Below, piece by piece: positions 27,002 through 36,077 of a stretch of DNA of 64,000 bases. The stretch spans positions 496,001 to 560,000 of the forward strand of contig JAHRFE010000028.1 of assembly GCA_019084245.1 (NCBI GenBank), in the 5' to 3' direction. The notes below the pieces were generated by a model that saw nothing but the letters and a program-made list of their open reading frames with translations, did no database searches and had not been told where the DNA came from. The position numbers and the translations under genes are program-made. The stretch is from Hoeflea sp. Lineage in GTDB: Bacteria > Pseudomonadota > Alphaproteobacteria > Rhizobiales > Rhizobiaceae. How positions within the stretch are numbered: position 1 is the stretch's first letter; each line of letters opens with the position of its first letter.

Positions 27002-27727
27002 ATGAACTCTTCATATCTCAACTCGGCGGCAGGCGCCTTTTTGGGCATCCTGTTTGTTGTGATGACCCTTTCGATTGTTTCCGACGGTATCTATCACGCG
27101 CCGGCACCGGAAACCCAAGGATTCATGATCGAAGTTGCCGAAGGCAGCACCGAGACAGCCGAACCGGCGGAAGAGGCCGGACCGGTCGAGATCGCGCCGC
27201 TGCTGGCCAGCGCCGATCCGGCCAGTGGCGAGAGCCAGTTCAGGAAATGCTCGGCCTGCCACACCAATGACGCAGCCAACGCCAACAAGGTTGGACCGGG
27301 CCTGTGGAACATCGTGAACCGCCCGATCGCCACGCATGAGGGGTTCAATTACTCGCCCGCCATGACCGCGTTCTCCGAGGGCGGCAGCGTCGTCTGGGAC
27401 TACCAGCATCTGAGCGAATTCATCGAAGCCCCGAAGGCTCACATCCCGGGCACCGCCATGAGCTTCGCCGGCCTGAAGAAGGTCGAGGACCGCGCCGACC
27501 TCATTGCCTATATGCGCACGCTCGCGGATTCGCCTGCGCCGCTGCCTGACGCAACCGCCGCTGCAGAGGAAGCTGCTCCAGCAGAGGAGGCCGCGCCTGC
27601 TGAGGAAGCTGCTCCCGCGGAAGAGGCTGTTCCTGCTGAGGAAGCCGCGCCTGATACGGCCGCTCCGGCGGAAGCCGAGGCCACGGATGAACCTGCGGCA
27701 GAGCCGGCCACGACGCCGAGCGAATAA
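27002..27727 (+). CDS. Membrane-anchored cytochrome c (CycM type) with Ala/Glu/Pro-rich tail
   Basis: A 241-aa class I cytochrome c. An uncleaved anchor (AAGAFLGILFVVMTLSIVS, residues about 9-27) is followed by an acidic linker, the heme site CSACH, KVGPGLWNI and the axial Met in TAMSFAGL. Such CycM proteins carry electrons from the bc1 complex to an oxidase at the periplasmic face. The last 55 residues are a low-complexity tail with four AEEAAPAEEA-like units, unusual for the family and absent from the heme domain. It is divergent from kdsB; a strong terminator follows at 27752. Confidence 0.93.
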   Translation: MNSSYLNSAAGAFLGILFVVMTLSIVSDGIYHAPAPETQGFMIEVAEGSTETAEPAEEAGPVEIAPLLASADPASGESQFRKCSACHTNDAANANKVGPGLWNIVNRPIATHEGFNYSPAMTAFSEGGSVVWDYQHLSEFIEAPKAHIPGTAMSFAGLKKVEDRADLIAYMRTLADSPAPLPDATAAAEEAAPAEEAAPAEEAAPAEEAVPAEEAAPDTAAPAEAEATDEPAAEPATTPSE

Positions 27728-27751
27728 GCTCCTTGCTCAAACCAATGAGAA

Positions 27752-27775
27752 AACCGGGCCCAGCCCGGTTTTTTT
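27752..27775 (+). terminator. Rho-independent terminator after the cytochrome c gene
   Basis: AACCGGGC (27752-27759), loop CCA, GCCCGGTT (27763-27770), then a run of seven T. Perfect 8-bp stem, 24 bases after the stop codon. Confidence 0.9.
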
Positions 27776-27870
27776 ATGTAAATTGGCGGGTTTTTCCGAT
27801 CTGGCCCTGCAAGGGACGCAGAAGTGTCCTATTCTTTCCCGAGTGATTTTTCTCAGGAGGACTTGCCGCC

Positions 27871-29697
27871 ATGATCATCCGCTTCGCCCCCTTCGTGCTG
27901 GCACTGGCCGCGCTGATCCCGTTCGCGCCGGTATCGCTGGCGCAAGATGCTGACTGGCGGCACGCGGTCTCGATGATCGGCGAGCCGAAATACCCCGAAG
28001 GTTTTTCACGCTTCGACTATGTGAACCCGGACGCGCCGAAGGGCGGCACGCTCAGGCTCTCGGAGGAAGGCACCTTCGACAGTCTCAACCCGGTCCTGGC
28101 CAAGGGCGAACTCGCGGCCGGGCTCAGCCTGGTCTTCGACACGCTGATGAAGTCCTCGGAAGACGAGGTTTCCGCAACTTACGGGCTACTCGCCGAAAGC
28201 ATGTCGTTTCCCGACGACATTTCGAAAGTGACGTTCCGGCTGCGCCCGGAAGCCCGGTGGGCGGATGGTGAGCCGGTGACGCCGGAGGACGTGGTGTTCA
28301 GCTTTGACAAGGCCAAGGAGCTCAACCCGCTGCAGGCGAATTACTACGCCCATGTGGTGTCCGCCGAGAAGACGGGGGATCGCGAGGTGACGTTCCTGTT
28401 CGACGAGACCAACAACCGCGAATTGCCGCAGATCCTCGGGCAATTTCTGATCCTTCCCAAGCACTGGTGGGAGGGAACGGACGAGGCCGGCACGAGCAGG
28501 GATATCGAACGCACGACGCTGGAACCGGTGATGGGATCAGGTCCCTACCGGATCGCCTCGCTCACCGCCGGGTCGACACTGCGCTTCGAGCTGCGCGACG
28601 ACTACTGGGGCAAGGACATCAACGTCAATGTCGGTCAGCACAATTTCGGCGCCATCGAATATGTCTATTTCACCGACCGCAATGTCGAGTTCGAGGCCTT
28701 CCGGGCCGGGCGGATCGACTATTACCAGGACAATTCGGCGAGCCACTGGGCTACGGCCTATGATTTTCCTGCGATCACGACCGGAGAGGTCGTCCGCGAG
28801 GAGATCGAAAACCCGCTCCGCGCCGTCGGCATCATGCAGGCGCTGGTGCCCAACATGCGGCTCGAGAAATTCCAGGATGCCCGCGTGCGCCGGGCGCTCA
28901 ACTTCGCCTTCGACTTCGAGGGCCTGAACAAGACCCTGGCGCACAATATGCTGACGCGGGTCGACAGCTACTTCTGGGGCACGGAGCTCGCCTCTTCCGG
29001 CCTGCCCGAAGGACGGGAACTGGAAATCCTCGAAGCCATGAAGGACAAGATACCGCCAGAGGTCTTCACCACGCCCTTCACCAATCCGGTGGGCGGCGAA
29101 ACCCAGGCGCGCGCCAATCTGCGGCAGGCGCTGATGCTCTTCCGGGAAGCCGGCTATGAGTTGAAGGACCGCAAGCTGGTCAATTCCCAGACCGGGGAGC
29201 AGCTGTCGATCGAAATCCTGCTGGGAAGCGCGTCGCTGGAGCGATCCGTCCTTCCCTATATCAGCAGCCTCAAGGACCTTGGCATCGATGCAAGGATCCG
29301 GACGGTGGATGGCTCGCAATACACAAACCGGGTCAGAAGCTTCAACTACGACATGATCTGGTCCGTGTGGGCGCAGACGCTCAATCCGGGCAATGAGCAG
29401 GCAGGCTACTGGGGCTCCAAGGCAGTGGATCGCGAAGGATCCCGAAACTACGCAGGCATCTCCGATCCGGCGATCGACGAGCTGATCCGGATGGTGATCT
29501 TCGCCAAGGATCGTGACGAACAGGTCGCCGCCGTGAAAGCGCTCGACCGGGTGCTTCTCGCCAATCACTATGTGGTGCCGCTGTTCTACAGCCGGGCCGT
29601 GAAAGTGGCCTATCGGAAGATGCTCGCCCATCCCGAGGAGCTTCCCTATTACGGCCTCGGCTTTCCGGAGGTTTGGTGGATGAACGACGGTCAGTGA
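27871..29697 (+). CDS. yejA: Peptide ABC transporter substrate-binding protein (YejA type)
   Basis: A 608-aa periplasmic binding protein of the SBP_bac_5 family. The signal peptide is about residues 1-24 (..APVSLAQ). The Yej-type opening RHAVSMIGEPKYPEGFSRFD is followed by NPDAPKGGTLRL, ADGEPVTPEDVVFSF and the C-terminal YSRAVKVAYRKMLAHPE. YejABEF in E. coli imports microcin C and other peptides; in Sinorhizobium the operon has been linked to tolerance of host antimicrobial peptides. AGGAGGA stands 9 bases before the ATG. It leads the operon yejA-yejB-yejE-yejF. Confidence 0.93.
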   Translation: MIIRFAPFVLALAALIPFAPVSLAQDADWRHAVSMIGEPKYPEGFSRFDYVNPDAPKGGTLRLSEEGTFDSLNPVLAKGELAAGLSLVFDTLMKSSEDEVSATYGLLAESMSFPDDISKVTFRLRPEARWADGEPVTPEDVVFSFDKAKELNPLQANYYAHVVSAEKTGDREVTFLFDETNNRELPQILGQFLILPKHWWEGTDEAGTSRDIERTTLEPVMGSGPYRIASLTAGSTLRFELRDDYWGKDINVNVGQHNFGAIEYVYFTDRNVEFEAFRAGRIDYYQDNSASHWATAYDFPAITTGEVVREEIENPLRAVGIMQALVPNMRLEKFQDARVRRALNFAFDFEGLNKTLAHNMLTRVDSYFWGTELASSGLPEGRELEILEAMKDKIPPEVFTTPFTNPVGGETQARANLRQALMLFREAGYELKDRKLVNSQTGEQLSIEILLGSASLERSVLPYISSLKDLGIDARIRTVDGSQYTNRVRSFNYDMIWSVWAQTLNPGNEQAGYWGSKAVDREGSRNYAGISDPAIDELIRMVIFAKDRDEQVAAVKALDRVLLANHYVVPLFYSRAVKVAYRKMLAHPEELPYYGLGFPEVWWMNDGQ

Positions 29698-29855
29698 GGC
29701 GCTTTGGCCTTGCACCCAATTCGACATTCGATTCTGTATGGCATTGAGACGAATCAGCCGCAGACCGGGATATCCGGCTTGAAAGATGTGAGATTGACGA
29801 GATCACAGCAGATCATGGGCGACCATAGGGCCATGTCCGGGGAGACCTGCGTCTG

Positions 29856-30959
29856 ATGGGCACCTATATTCTCCGCCGTCTGCTTCTGATGATCCCGACC
29901 GTTATCGGCATCATGGCGATCTCGTTTGCGGTGATCCAGTTCGCGCCCGGCGGGCCGGTCGAGCAGGTGATCGCCGAACTGACCGGGCAGGGCGATTCGG
30001 CCATCGAGCGGATCGCCGGGGGCGGCGACTCCTTTGGCAGCGCCGAGCAGGATTTCGGTGATTCCGCCTCGTCGCAATATCGCGGCGCGCAGGGGCTCGA
30101 TCCGGAATTCATCAAGAAGCTCGAAGCCCAGTTCGGCTTCGACAAGCCGCCGCTCGAGCGGTTCGTGGGCATGATGTGGGATTACATCCGCTTCGACTTC
30201 GGCGAGAGCTATTTCCGCAGCGTCTCCGTGCTCGACCTGATCATCGAGAAGCTGCCGGTGTCGATCTCGCTCGGCGTCTGGATCCTGCTCCTGTCCTACA
30301 TCATCTCGATCCCGCTCGGGATCAAGAAGGCGGTGTCCGACGGGTCCCGGTTCGATGTCTGGACCTCCGGCCTGATCATCGTCGCCTATGCGGTGCCGGG
30401 CTTTCTGGTCGGCATCCTGCTGATCGTGATGTTTGCCGGCGGATCGTTCCTGGACTGGTTTCCGCTTCGCGGCCTGACGTCGGACAATTTTGCCGAGCTC
30501 AGCCTGTTTGGCAAGATCGTCGACTATTTCTGGCATCTGACGCTGCCCTTGATCGCACTCTCGCTGTCGGCCTTCGCCACCACGACCCTGCTCACCAAGA
30601 ATTCCTTCATCGACGAAATCCGCAAGCAATATGTCACCACGGCGCGGGCCAAGGGACTGACCGAGAGCCAGGTGCTCTACCGGCATGTGTTCCGCAACGC
30701 CATGCTGATCATCATCGCCGGCTTTCCCGGCGCCTTCATCACCGCCTTCTTCTCCGGCTCGCTGCTGATCGAGACGATCTTCTCGCTCGACGGGCTGGGC
30801 CGCCTGGGATTCGAATCGGTGATCCGGCGCGACTATCCGGTGGTGTTTGCGACGCTGTTCATCTTTTCGCTGATGGGACTGGTGGTGGGTCTTATTTCGG
30901 ATCTGGTCTACACCTGGGTTGATCCGCGCATCGACTTTGAAAAGCGGGATGTCGGATGA
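29856..30959 (+). CDS. yejB: Peptide ABC transporter permease YejB
   Basis: A 367-aa inner-membrane permease of the binding-protein-dependent type. It opens with MGTYILRRLLLMIPTVIGIM and IQFAPGGPVEQV; a long periplasmic loop (about 45-95, rich in Gly/Ser/Asp) is typical of YejB. The EAA loop is TARAKGLTESQVLYRHVFRN followed by AML. GGGGAGA is about 10 bases before the ATG. It is separated from yejA by 158 bases and overlaps yejE by ATGA. Confidence 0.95.
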   Translation: MGTYILRRLLLMIPTVIGIMAISFAVIQFAPGGPVEQVIAELTGQGDSAIERIAGGGDSFGSAEQDFGDSASSQYRGAQGLDPEFIKKLEAQFGFDKPPLERFVGMMWDYIRFDFGESYFRSVSVLDLIIEKLPVSISLGVWILLLSYIISIPLGIKKAVSDGSRFDVWTSGLIIVAYAVPGFLVGILLIVMFAGGSFLDWFPLRGLTSDNFAELSLFGKIVDYFWHLTLPLIALSLSAFATTTLLTKNSFIDEIRKQYVTTARAKGLTESQVLYRHVFRNAMLIIIAGFPGAFITAFFSGSLLIETIFSLDGLGRLGFESVIRRDYPVVFATLFIFSLMGLVVGLISDLVYTWVDPRIDFEKRDVG

Positions 30960-32107
30960 ACTTGGCTACGCCCGGCAACTCTCAATCCTTTGACGCCCTC
31001 GGCCGGCCGAAAGGCTGGCTGTCGCCCACCAACAAGCGGCGATGGGCCAATTTCAAGGCCAACCGGCGGGGCTACTGGTCACTGTGGATCTTCCTGGTTC
31101 TGTTCATCGCCAGCCTGCTTGCCGAGTTCATCGCCAATGACCGGCCGATCCTGGCGTCCTACAAGGGCGAGATCCTGTATCCGGTGCTGGTTGATTATCC
31201 GGAAGAGAAATTCGGCGGCTTCCTGGCGCGCACCGATTATCGCGATCCGTTCATCCAGGACGAAATCGAGGCCAATGGCTGGATGATCTGGCCGCCGATC
31301 CGCTATTCCTACACCACCGCCAACTCCTACATCCCGCATTCGGCGCCGACCGCGCCGTTCTGGATGATGGACGAGGAAGCCCGGTGCTCAGCCTATCCGC
31401 TCCAGGACGAGGATCCGGGCTGCACGCTTGGCAACATGAACTGGCTCGGCACCGACGACCAGGCCCGCGATGTCACCGCGCGGATGATCTACGGCTTTCG
31501 CATCTCGGTGCAGTTCGGCCTGATCCTGACCATCTGCTCGGCGCTCGTCGGCGTCGCCGCCGGCGCGATTCAGGGCTATTTCGGCGGCTGGACCGATCTG
31601 TTGTTCCAGCGCTTCATCGAGATCTGGTCCTCCATGCCGGTGCTCTATATCCTGCTGATCATTGCCGCGGTGCTGCCGCCGGGATTCTGGATCCTGCTGG
31701 GGATCATGCTTCTGTTCTCCTGGGTTGGCTTTGTCGGCATCGTGCGCGCCGAGTTCCTGCGCGCCCGCAATTTCGAATATGTCAACGCGGCGCGCGCGCT
31801 CGGCGTCGGCAATGGAACCATCATGTTCCGGCACCTGCTGCCCAACGCCATGGTGGCGACGCTGACCTTCCTGCCCTTCATCCTGTCGGGCTCGATCACA
31901 ACGCTGACCTCGCTCGATTTCCTCGGCTTCGGACTGCCGCCGGGCTCGGCATCGCTGGGTGAACTGATTGCCCAGGGCAAGCGCAACCTGCAGGCGCCCT
32001 GGCTGGGGCTGACCGCGTTCTTCACCATTTCGATCATGCTGTCGCTCTTGATCTTCATCGGCGAGGCGACGCGTGACGCCTTCGATCCGCGAAAGACTTT
32101 CCGATGA
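30956..32107 (+). CDS. yejE: Peptide ABC transporter permease YejE
   Basis: The second permease subunit, 383 aa. The cytoplasmic N-terminus GWLSPTNKRRWANFKANRRG is a YejE landmark, followed by the first membrane span and a large periplasmic loop with YPLQDEDPGCTLGNMNWLGT and the DDQARDV motif. The EAA loop is NAARALGVGNGTIMFRHLLP followed by NAM, and the protein ends [10 protein letters not shown]. It overlaps yejB and yejF by ATGA on both sides, so the three are translationally coupled. Confidence 0.95.
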   Translation: MNLATPGNSQSFDALGRPKGWLSPTNKRRWANFKANRRGYWSLWIFLVLFIASLLAEFIANDRPILASYKGEILYPVLVDYPEEKFGGFLARTDYRDPFIQDEIEANGWMIWPPIRYSYTTANSYIPHSAPTAPFWMMDEEARCSAYPLQDEDPGCTLGNMNWLGTDDQARDVTARMIYGFRISVQFGLILTICSALVGVAAGAIQGYFGGWTDLLFQRFIEIWSSMPVLYILLIIAAVLPPGFWILLGIMLLFSWVGFVGIVRAEFLRARNFEYVNAARALGVGNGTIMFRHLLPNAMVATLTFLPFILSGSITTLTSLDFLGFGLPPGSASLGELIAQGKRNLQAPWLGLTAFFTISIMLSLLIFIGEATRDAFDPRKTFR

Positions 32108-33771
32108 GTGGTGCGGGTGAGGAAAACGTTGTGAAGCCCACGGACGATGATGTGCTGCTGTCGGTGCGCGACCTGTCGGTGGCGTTCCATCAGGGTGGCG
32201 ACAGCCAGACGGCGGTCGATCATATCTCGTTCGACATCCGCCGCGGCGAGACGGTGGCGCTGGTGGGCGAATCCGGCTCCGGCAAATCGGTCTCGGCACT
32301 TTCGGTGCTCAGGCTGCTGCCCTACCCGTCGGCGAGCCACCCGTCCGGGCAGATCCTGTTCAAGGGACAGGATCTGTTGTCGGCGCCCGAGGCCCAGATC
32401 CGGGATGTGCGCGGCAACGACATCACCATGATCTTCCAGGAGCCGATGACCTCGCTCAATCCGCTGCAGACGGTGGAGAAGCAGATTGCCGAAATCCTGC
32501 ATCTGCACCAGATGATCAAGCCCGAGGAGGCCCGACGCCAGGTGCTCGGACTGCTCGACCAGGTGGGCATCCGCGAGCCGGAAAAACGGCTGGCGTCCTA
32601 TCCGCATCAATTGTCCGGCGGCCAGCGGCAGCGGGTGATGATCGCCATGGCGCTCGCCAACCGGCCCGAGCTGCTGATCGCCGACGAGCCGACAACCGCG
32701 CTCGATGTCACCGTGCAGGCGCAGATCCTCGAACTGCTGCGCGATCTCAAGCACCAGCATGGCATGGCGATGCTGTTCATCACCCATGATCTCGGCATCG
32801 TGCGCAAGTTCGCCGACCGTGTCTGCGTCATGACCGAGGGCAGAATCGTCGAAACCGGACCGACGAAGGACATCTTCGCCAATCCGCAGCATGCCTATAC
32901 CAAGCACCTGCTTGCAGCCGAGCCCAAGGGCCAACCGCCCGAGCGCAACGACGCGGCGCCCGAGGTGATGAGGGCGCAGGACATCAAGGTCTGGTTTCCG
33001 GTCAAGCAGGGTTTCCTCAGGCGCACGGTTGACCACATCAAGGCCGTGGACGGGCTTTCGGTGACCCTCAAGGCTGGCCAGACGCTTGGGGTTGTGGGAG
33101 AGTCCGGATCGGGCAAGACGACGCTCGGTCTGGCGCTGATGCGGCTGATCCGCAGCGAAGGCGAGATCTTCTTCAACACGCTGCCGCTGCATGAGCGGTC
33201 CTTCAAGGAGATGCGGCCTCTGCGCAGCGCCATGCAGGTGGTGTTCCAGGATCCGTTCGGGTCATTGAGCCCGCGCATGTCGATCGCCGATATTGTCGGC
33301 GAGGGGCTGGCCATTCACGCGCGCGACCTTTCGCCGGGCGCGCGCGACAAGCGCGTCGCCGAGGCGCTGGAGGAAGTCGGGCTCGATGCGTCCACCCGCT
33401 GGCGCTACCCGCATGAATTTTCGGGCGGCCAGCGCCAGCGCATCGCCATTGCGCGGGCGATGGTGCTCAAGCCCCGCTTCGTCATGCTCGACGAGCCGAC
33501 CTCGGCGCTCGACATGAGCGTGCAGGCCCAGGTGGTCGACCTGCTCCGGGATCTGCAGGCGCGGCACAACCTGGCCTATCTGTTCATCAGCCACGATCTC
33601 AAGGTTGTCCGCGCGCTCGCCAATGACGTGATCGTCATGCGCAACGGCAAGGTTGTCGAGCAGGGCACGGCGGACAGGATCTTCGATCATCCGGAGACCG
33701 ACTATACCAAGGCGCTGATGGCGGCAGCGTTCAATCTTGAATCCGCTTCTGGCGGGGCAGTCAGCGAATAG
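32104..33771 (+). CDS. yejF: Peptide ABC transporter ATP-binding protein YejF (double ABC)
   Basis: A 555-aa protein with two complete ABC ATPase domains in tandem. First: Walker A GESGSGKS, signature LSGGQRQR, Walker [13 protein letters not shown]. Second: Walker A GESGSGKT, signature FSGGQRQR, Walker [13 protein letters not shown]. An oligopeptide-type C-terminal extension follows the first domain ([10 protein letters not shown]). It energises the YejBE channel. The start overlaps yejE; ghrA begins 8 bases after its stop. Confidence 0.95.
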   Translation: MSGAGEENVVKPTDDDVLLSVRDLSVAFHQGGDSQTAVDHISFDIRRGETVALVGESGSGKSVSALSVLRLLPYPSASHPSGQILFKGQDLLSAPEAQIRDVRGNDITMIFQEPMTSLNPLQTVEKQIAEILHLHQMIKPEEARRQVLGLLDQVGIREPEKRLASYPHQLSGGQRQRVMIAMALANRPELLIADEPTTALDVTVQAQILELLRDLKHQHGMAMLFITHDLGIVRKFADRVCVMTEGRIVETGPTKDIFANPQHAYTKHLLAAEPKGQPPERNDAAPEVMRAQDIKVWFPVKQGFLRRTVDHIKAVDGLSVTLKAGQTLGVVGESGSGKTTLGLALMRLIRSEGEIFFNTLPLHERSFKEMRPLRSAMQVVFQDPFGSLSPRMSIADIVGEGLAIHARDLSPGARDKRVAEALEEVGLDASTRWRYPHEFSGGQRQRIAIARAMVLKPRFVMLDEPTSALDMSVQAQVVDLLRDLQARHNLAYLFISHDLKVVRALANDVIVMRNGKVVEQGTADRIFDHPETDYTKALMAAAFNLESASGGAVSE

Positions 33772-33779
33772 GCAATTTC

Positions 33780-34745
33780 ATGACAGAGAATTCGGATAAG
33801 GGGCGAATCCTGCTGGCGCTGACCGGCTGGGCGCCGGAGGTGTGGATCGAAGAGCTCGCCAGGGCCGCGCCCGATCGGCCGGTGACGCTCGAGCCCGACG
33901 GCGAGGCGGACCCCAGCATCGCGTATGCGGTGGTCTGGAAGCAGCAGCCGGCGCTGTTGTCGAAGCTGCCGAACCTGAAGGCGATCTTCTCGCTCGGCGC
34001 CGGCGTCGACCATGTCTTTGCCGACACGGATCTGCCGGACGTGCCGATTGTCCGCGTGGTCTCGCCCGACCTCACCACACGGATGAGCGAATATGTCGCC
34101 TGGCAGGTGCTCGACCACCACCGCCTCGGCCCGCGCTACCGGGCGCAGCAGGCGAACCGGATCTGGGACGAAGACCGCGATCAGAAAGCCGCATGCGACA
34201 TCACCGTCGGCATCATGGGGCTGGGCGAACTGGGAACCGACGCTGCCGCCAAGCTCCAGGTGCTGGGCTTTGCGGTATCCGGTTGGTCTAGAACCGAAAA
34301 ACAGGTCGCGGGCGTCACCTGTTTTGCCGGCGATGACGGGCTTGGCGCGTTCCTGGCCTCGGCCGACATTTTCGTGGTGCTGCTGCCGCTCACCCCCGAA
34401 ACACGGGAGATCCTCGATAGCAGCTTGTTCGCAAGGATGAGCAAGCGCGGGCCCCTTGGCGCGCCGGTGCTGATCAATGCCGGCCGCGGCGGGCTGCAGA
34501 ATGAAGCCGATATTCTCGCAGCCCTCGACGAGGGATTGCTCTCGGCGGTGACGCTGGATGTGTTCCAGCAGGAGCCGCTGGCACCTGAAAGCCCGTTCTG
34601 GACCCACCCGAAGGTGACCCTCACCCCGCATGCGGCGGCAGCATCCGTGCCATCTTCGCTGATCAAGCCGATCGTCGCGCAGATGGATGCCCATGACCGG
34701 GGCGAAAAGCTGGTCAATCTGGTCGACCGCAAGGCCGGATATTGA
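33780..34745 (+). CDS. ghrA: Glyoxylate/hydroxypyruvate reductase A
   Basis: A 321-aa D-2-hydroxyacid dehydrogenase of the GhrA group. It has the NAD(P)-binding VGIMGLGELGTDAA, the catalytic Arg in NAGRGG, Glu in FQQEPLAPESPFW and His in TPHAAA, plus the N-terminal WKQQPALLSKLPNLKAIFSL and GAGVDHV that mark this subfamily. It reduces glyoxylate or hydroxypyruvate with NADPH. It follows yejF by 8 bases without a strong ribosome site, so it may be cotranscribed, although the functions look unrelated. It converges with the NlpC/P60 gene. Confidence 0.92.
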   Translation: MTENSDKGRILLALTGWAPEVWIEELARAAPDRPVTLEPDGEADPSIAYAVVWKQQPALLSKLPNLKAIFSLGAGVDHVFADTDLPDVPIVRVVSPDLTTRMSEYVAWQVLDHHRLGPRYRAQQANRIWDEDRDQKAACDITVGIMGLGELGTDAAAKLQVLGFAVSGWSRTEKQVAGVTCFAGDDGLGAFLASADIFVVLLPLTPETREILDSSLFARMSKRGPLGAPVLINAGRGGLQNEADILAALDEGLLSAVTLDVFQQEPLAPESPFWTHPKVTLTPHAAAASVPSSLIKPIVAQMDAHDRGEKLVNLVDRKAGY

Positions 34746-34779
34746 ACGAATCTGGCGCCAGGGACGGTCGAAACCCAGC

Positions 34780-35640
34780 TCAGGGCCGGCGGTAGCCTGT
34801 CGGAGGGCCGTAGAGCCTGGCGATGCGGTCGATGGCTGCCTGCAGCGGTTCGCGGGTCACATACATGGTGCCGCCCGACGCATGCAGCAGGGTGTCTGCG
34901 TCCTCAATGAAGCCGACATGGCCTTTCCAGAACACCAGATCACCGCGCTCAAGACCGTCATGTTCGGGATCGATAACCGTGCCGAGGCTGGCGGCCTGCT
35001 GGTCGGAATCGCGCGGCGCGCGCTTGCCGGTCATCGCCAGCGCCATCTGCACCAGGCCCGAGCAATCGATGCCGAAACCCGACCGTCCGCCCCAGAGATA
35101 GGGCGTGTTGAGAAACCTTGCTGCAACGGCCACCGCGTCTTCCGGCGCGGTCTCCCTGACCGGCCGCAGATGCGCGGCAATCATCGCCGAGCCGTCTTCG
35201 AGAAGCGCGTAGGGCGTGGCCCTTGTCTCCGCCGCCCCGGTCACCTTCACCCTGCTGCCCATCGACAAGGCAGACTGGTGCGGGAAGCGGAGATCGGGAC
35301 CCGGATAGACAAAACTGCGCGGGATAGACACAACATGGGTGGCAGTTGCAGCCCCCTCACTGATCGCCTCCTGTCGCACGTAGCCCACATAACCATCGGC
35401 TTCGAGCTGCACCCAGGCCCATCCGTCGGACTGATCGAAAACCGTGAGCGCCTCGCCAAACAGCGCCTGGGTGTCGATGCCGCAATCCGGATCGGGTCTG
35501 GGGCTGACAGCCGCCACCGGGACGGTTACGTGGGCGGGCGCGCCTTCTGTGTAGCAGGCAGCCGAAACCATGTCCTTGAGCCGGACGTCTGCAAGATCTG
35601 GCCGGTAGGCGTGGGATCGGCGGTCTGGTTTCATGGTCAT
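34780..35640 (-). CDS. NlpC/P60 family cell-wall peptidase with SH3 domain
   Basis: A 286-aa protein with no obvious signal peptide. The middle part (about 60-125) is a bacterial SH3-like region (QALFGEALTVFDQSDGWAWV). The C-terminal C40 peptidase domain has the catalytic Cys in GFGIDCSGLVQMAL and the His in WKGHVGFIEDADTLLH. Such enzymes cut peptide stems of murein. The ATG at 35640 overlaps the stop of the MarR-type gene as ATGA, which fixes the start. The pairing with a leucyl aminopeptidase one gene upstream is frequent in rhizobia and may serve murein-peptide recycling. Confidence 0.9.
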   Translation of the reverse strand: MTMKPDRRSHAYRPDLADVRLKDMVSAACYTEGAPAHVTVPVAAVSPRPDPDCGIDTQALFGEALTVFDQSDGWAWVQLEADGYVGYVRQEAISEGAATATHVVSIPRSFVYPGPDLRFPHQSALSMGSRVKVTGAAETRATPYALLEDGSAMIAAHLRPVRETAPEDAVAVAARFLNTPYLWGGRSGFGIDCSGLVQMALAMTGKRAPRDSDQQAASLGTVIDPEHDGLERGDLVFWKGHVGFIEDADTLLHASGGTMYVTREPLQAAIDRIARLYGPPTGYRRP

Positions 35641-36005
35641 GCCTGGGCACCCTCTGCGGACGACAGTTTCCGCCCTTCGGCGATGATGATGTCGCCGATC
35701 TTTTCGACGAACAGTGCACCATCCACCGTGCGCTTGATGATGACATTGCGCCGGTCGCGCTCGTCGCGCACCCGACGCACCAGTCCCATCTGCCCCATCG
35801 TGTCGAGCGCCCTTGTGATCACCGGCTTTGTCACGCCAAGCGTGGCGGCCAGGCCGCGCACAGTGTGCGGCGGCGGCGCGAGATAGATGTGCAACAGGAT
35901 CGCCAACTGCCTGATGGTCAGATCCGGCCCGATGACCCGAACATGTTCGAGCGTGGCGGCGTGCCACAACCCGAGCGCGTTGGATGGACGCAGATCAAGG
36001 TTCAT
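35637..36005 (-). CDS. MarR family transcriptional regulator
   Basis: A 122-aa winged-helix regulator. LTIRQLAILLHIYLAPPPHT is the first helix pair, VRGLAATLGVTKPVITRALD the recognition helix region, and GLVRRVRDERDRRNVIIK the wing with the DxRD motif. At 122 aa it is slightly short, with a reduced C-terminal dimerisation helix. The start at 36005 (MNLDLRPSN) suits the family; a longer frame upstream reads as filler. It overlaps the peptidase gene by ATGA and follows the aminopeptidase gene by 72 bases, so it may control this operon. Confidence 0.88.
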   Translation of the reverse strand: MNLDLRPSNALGLWHAATLEHVRVIGPDLTIRQLAILLHIYLAPPPHTVRGLAATLGVTKPVITRALDTMGQMGLVRRVRDERDRRNVIIKRTVDGALFVEKIGDIIIAEGRKLSSAEGAQA

Positions 36006-36077
36006 CACGCATGCCTTTTCGTATCGGTGCCGGTTTACATTGACCGAAACGAACAGGCCGCGCAAGTCGTGGGTGGA

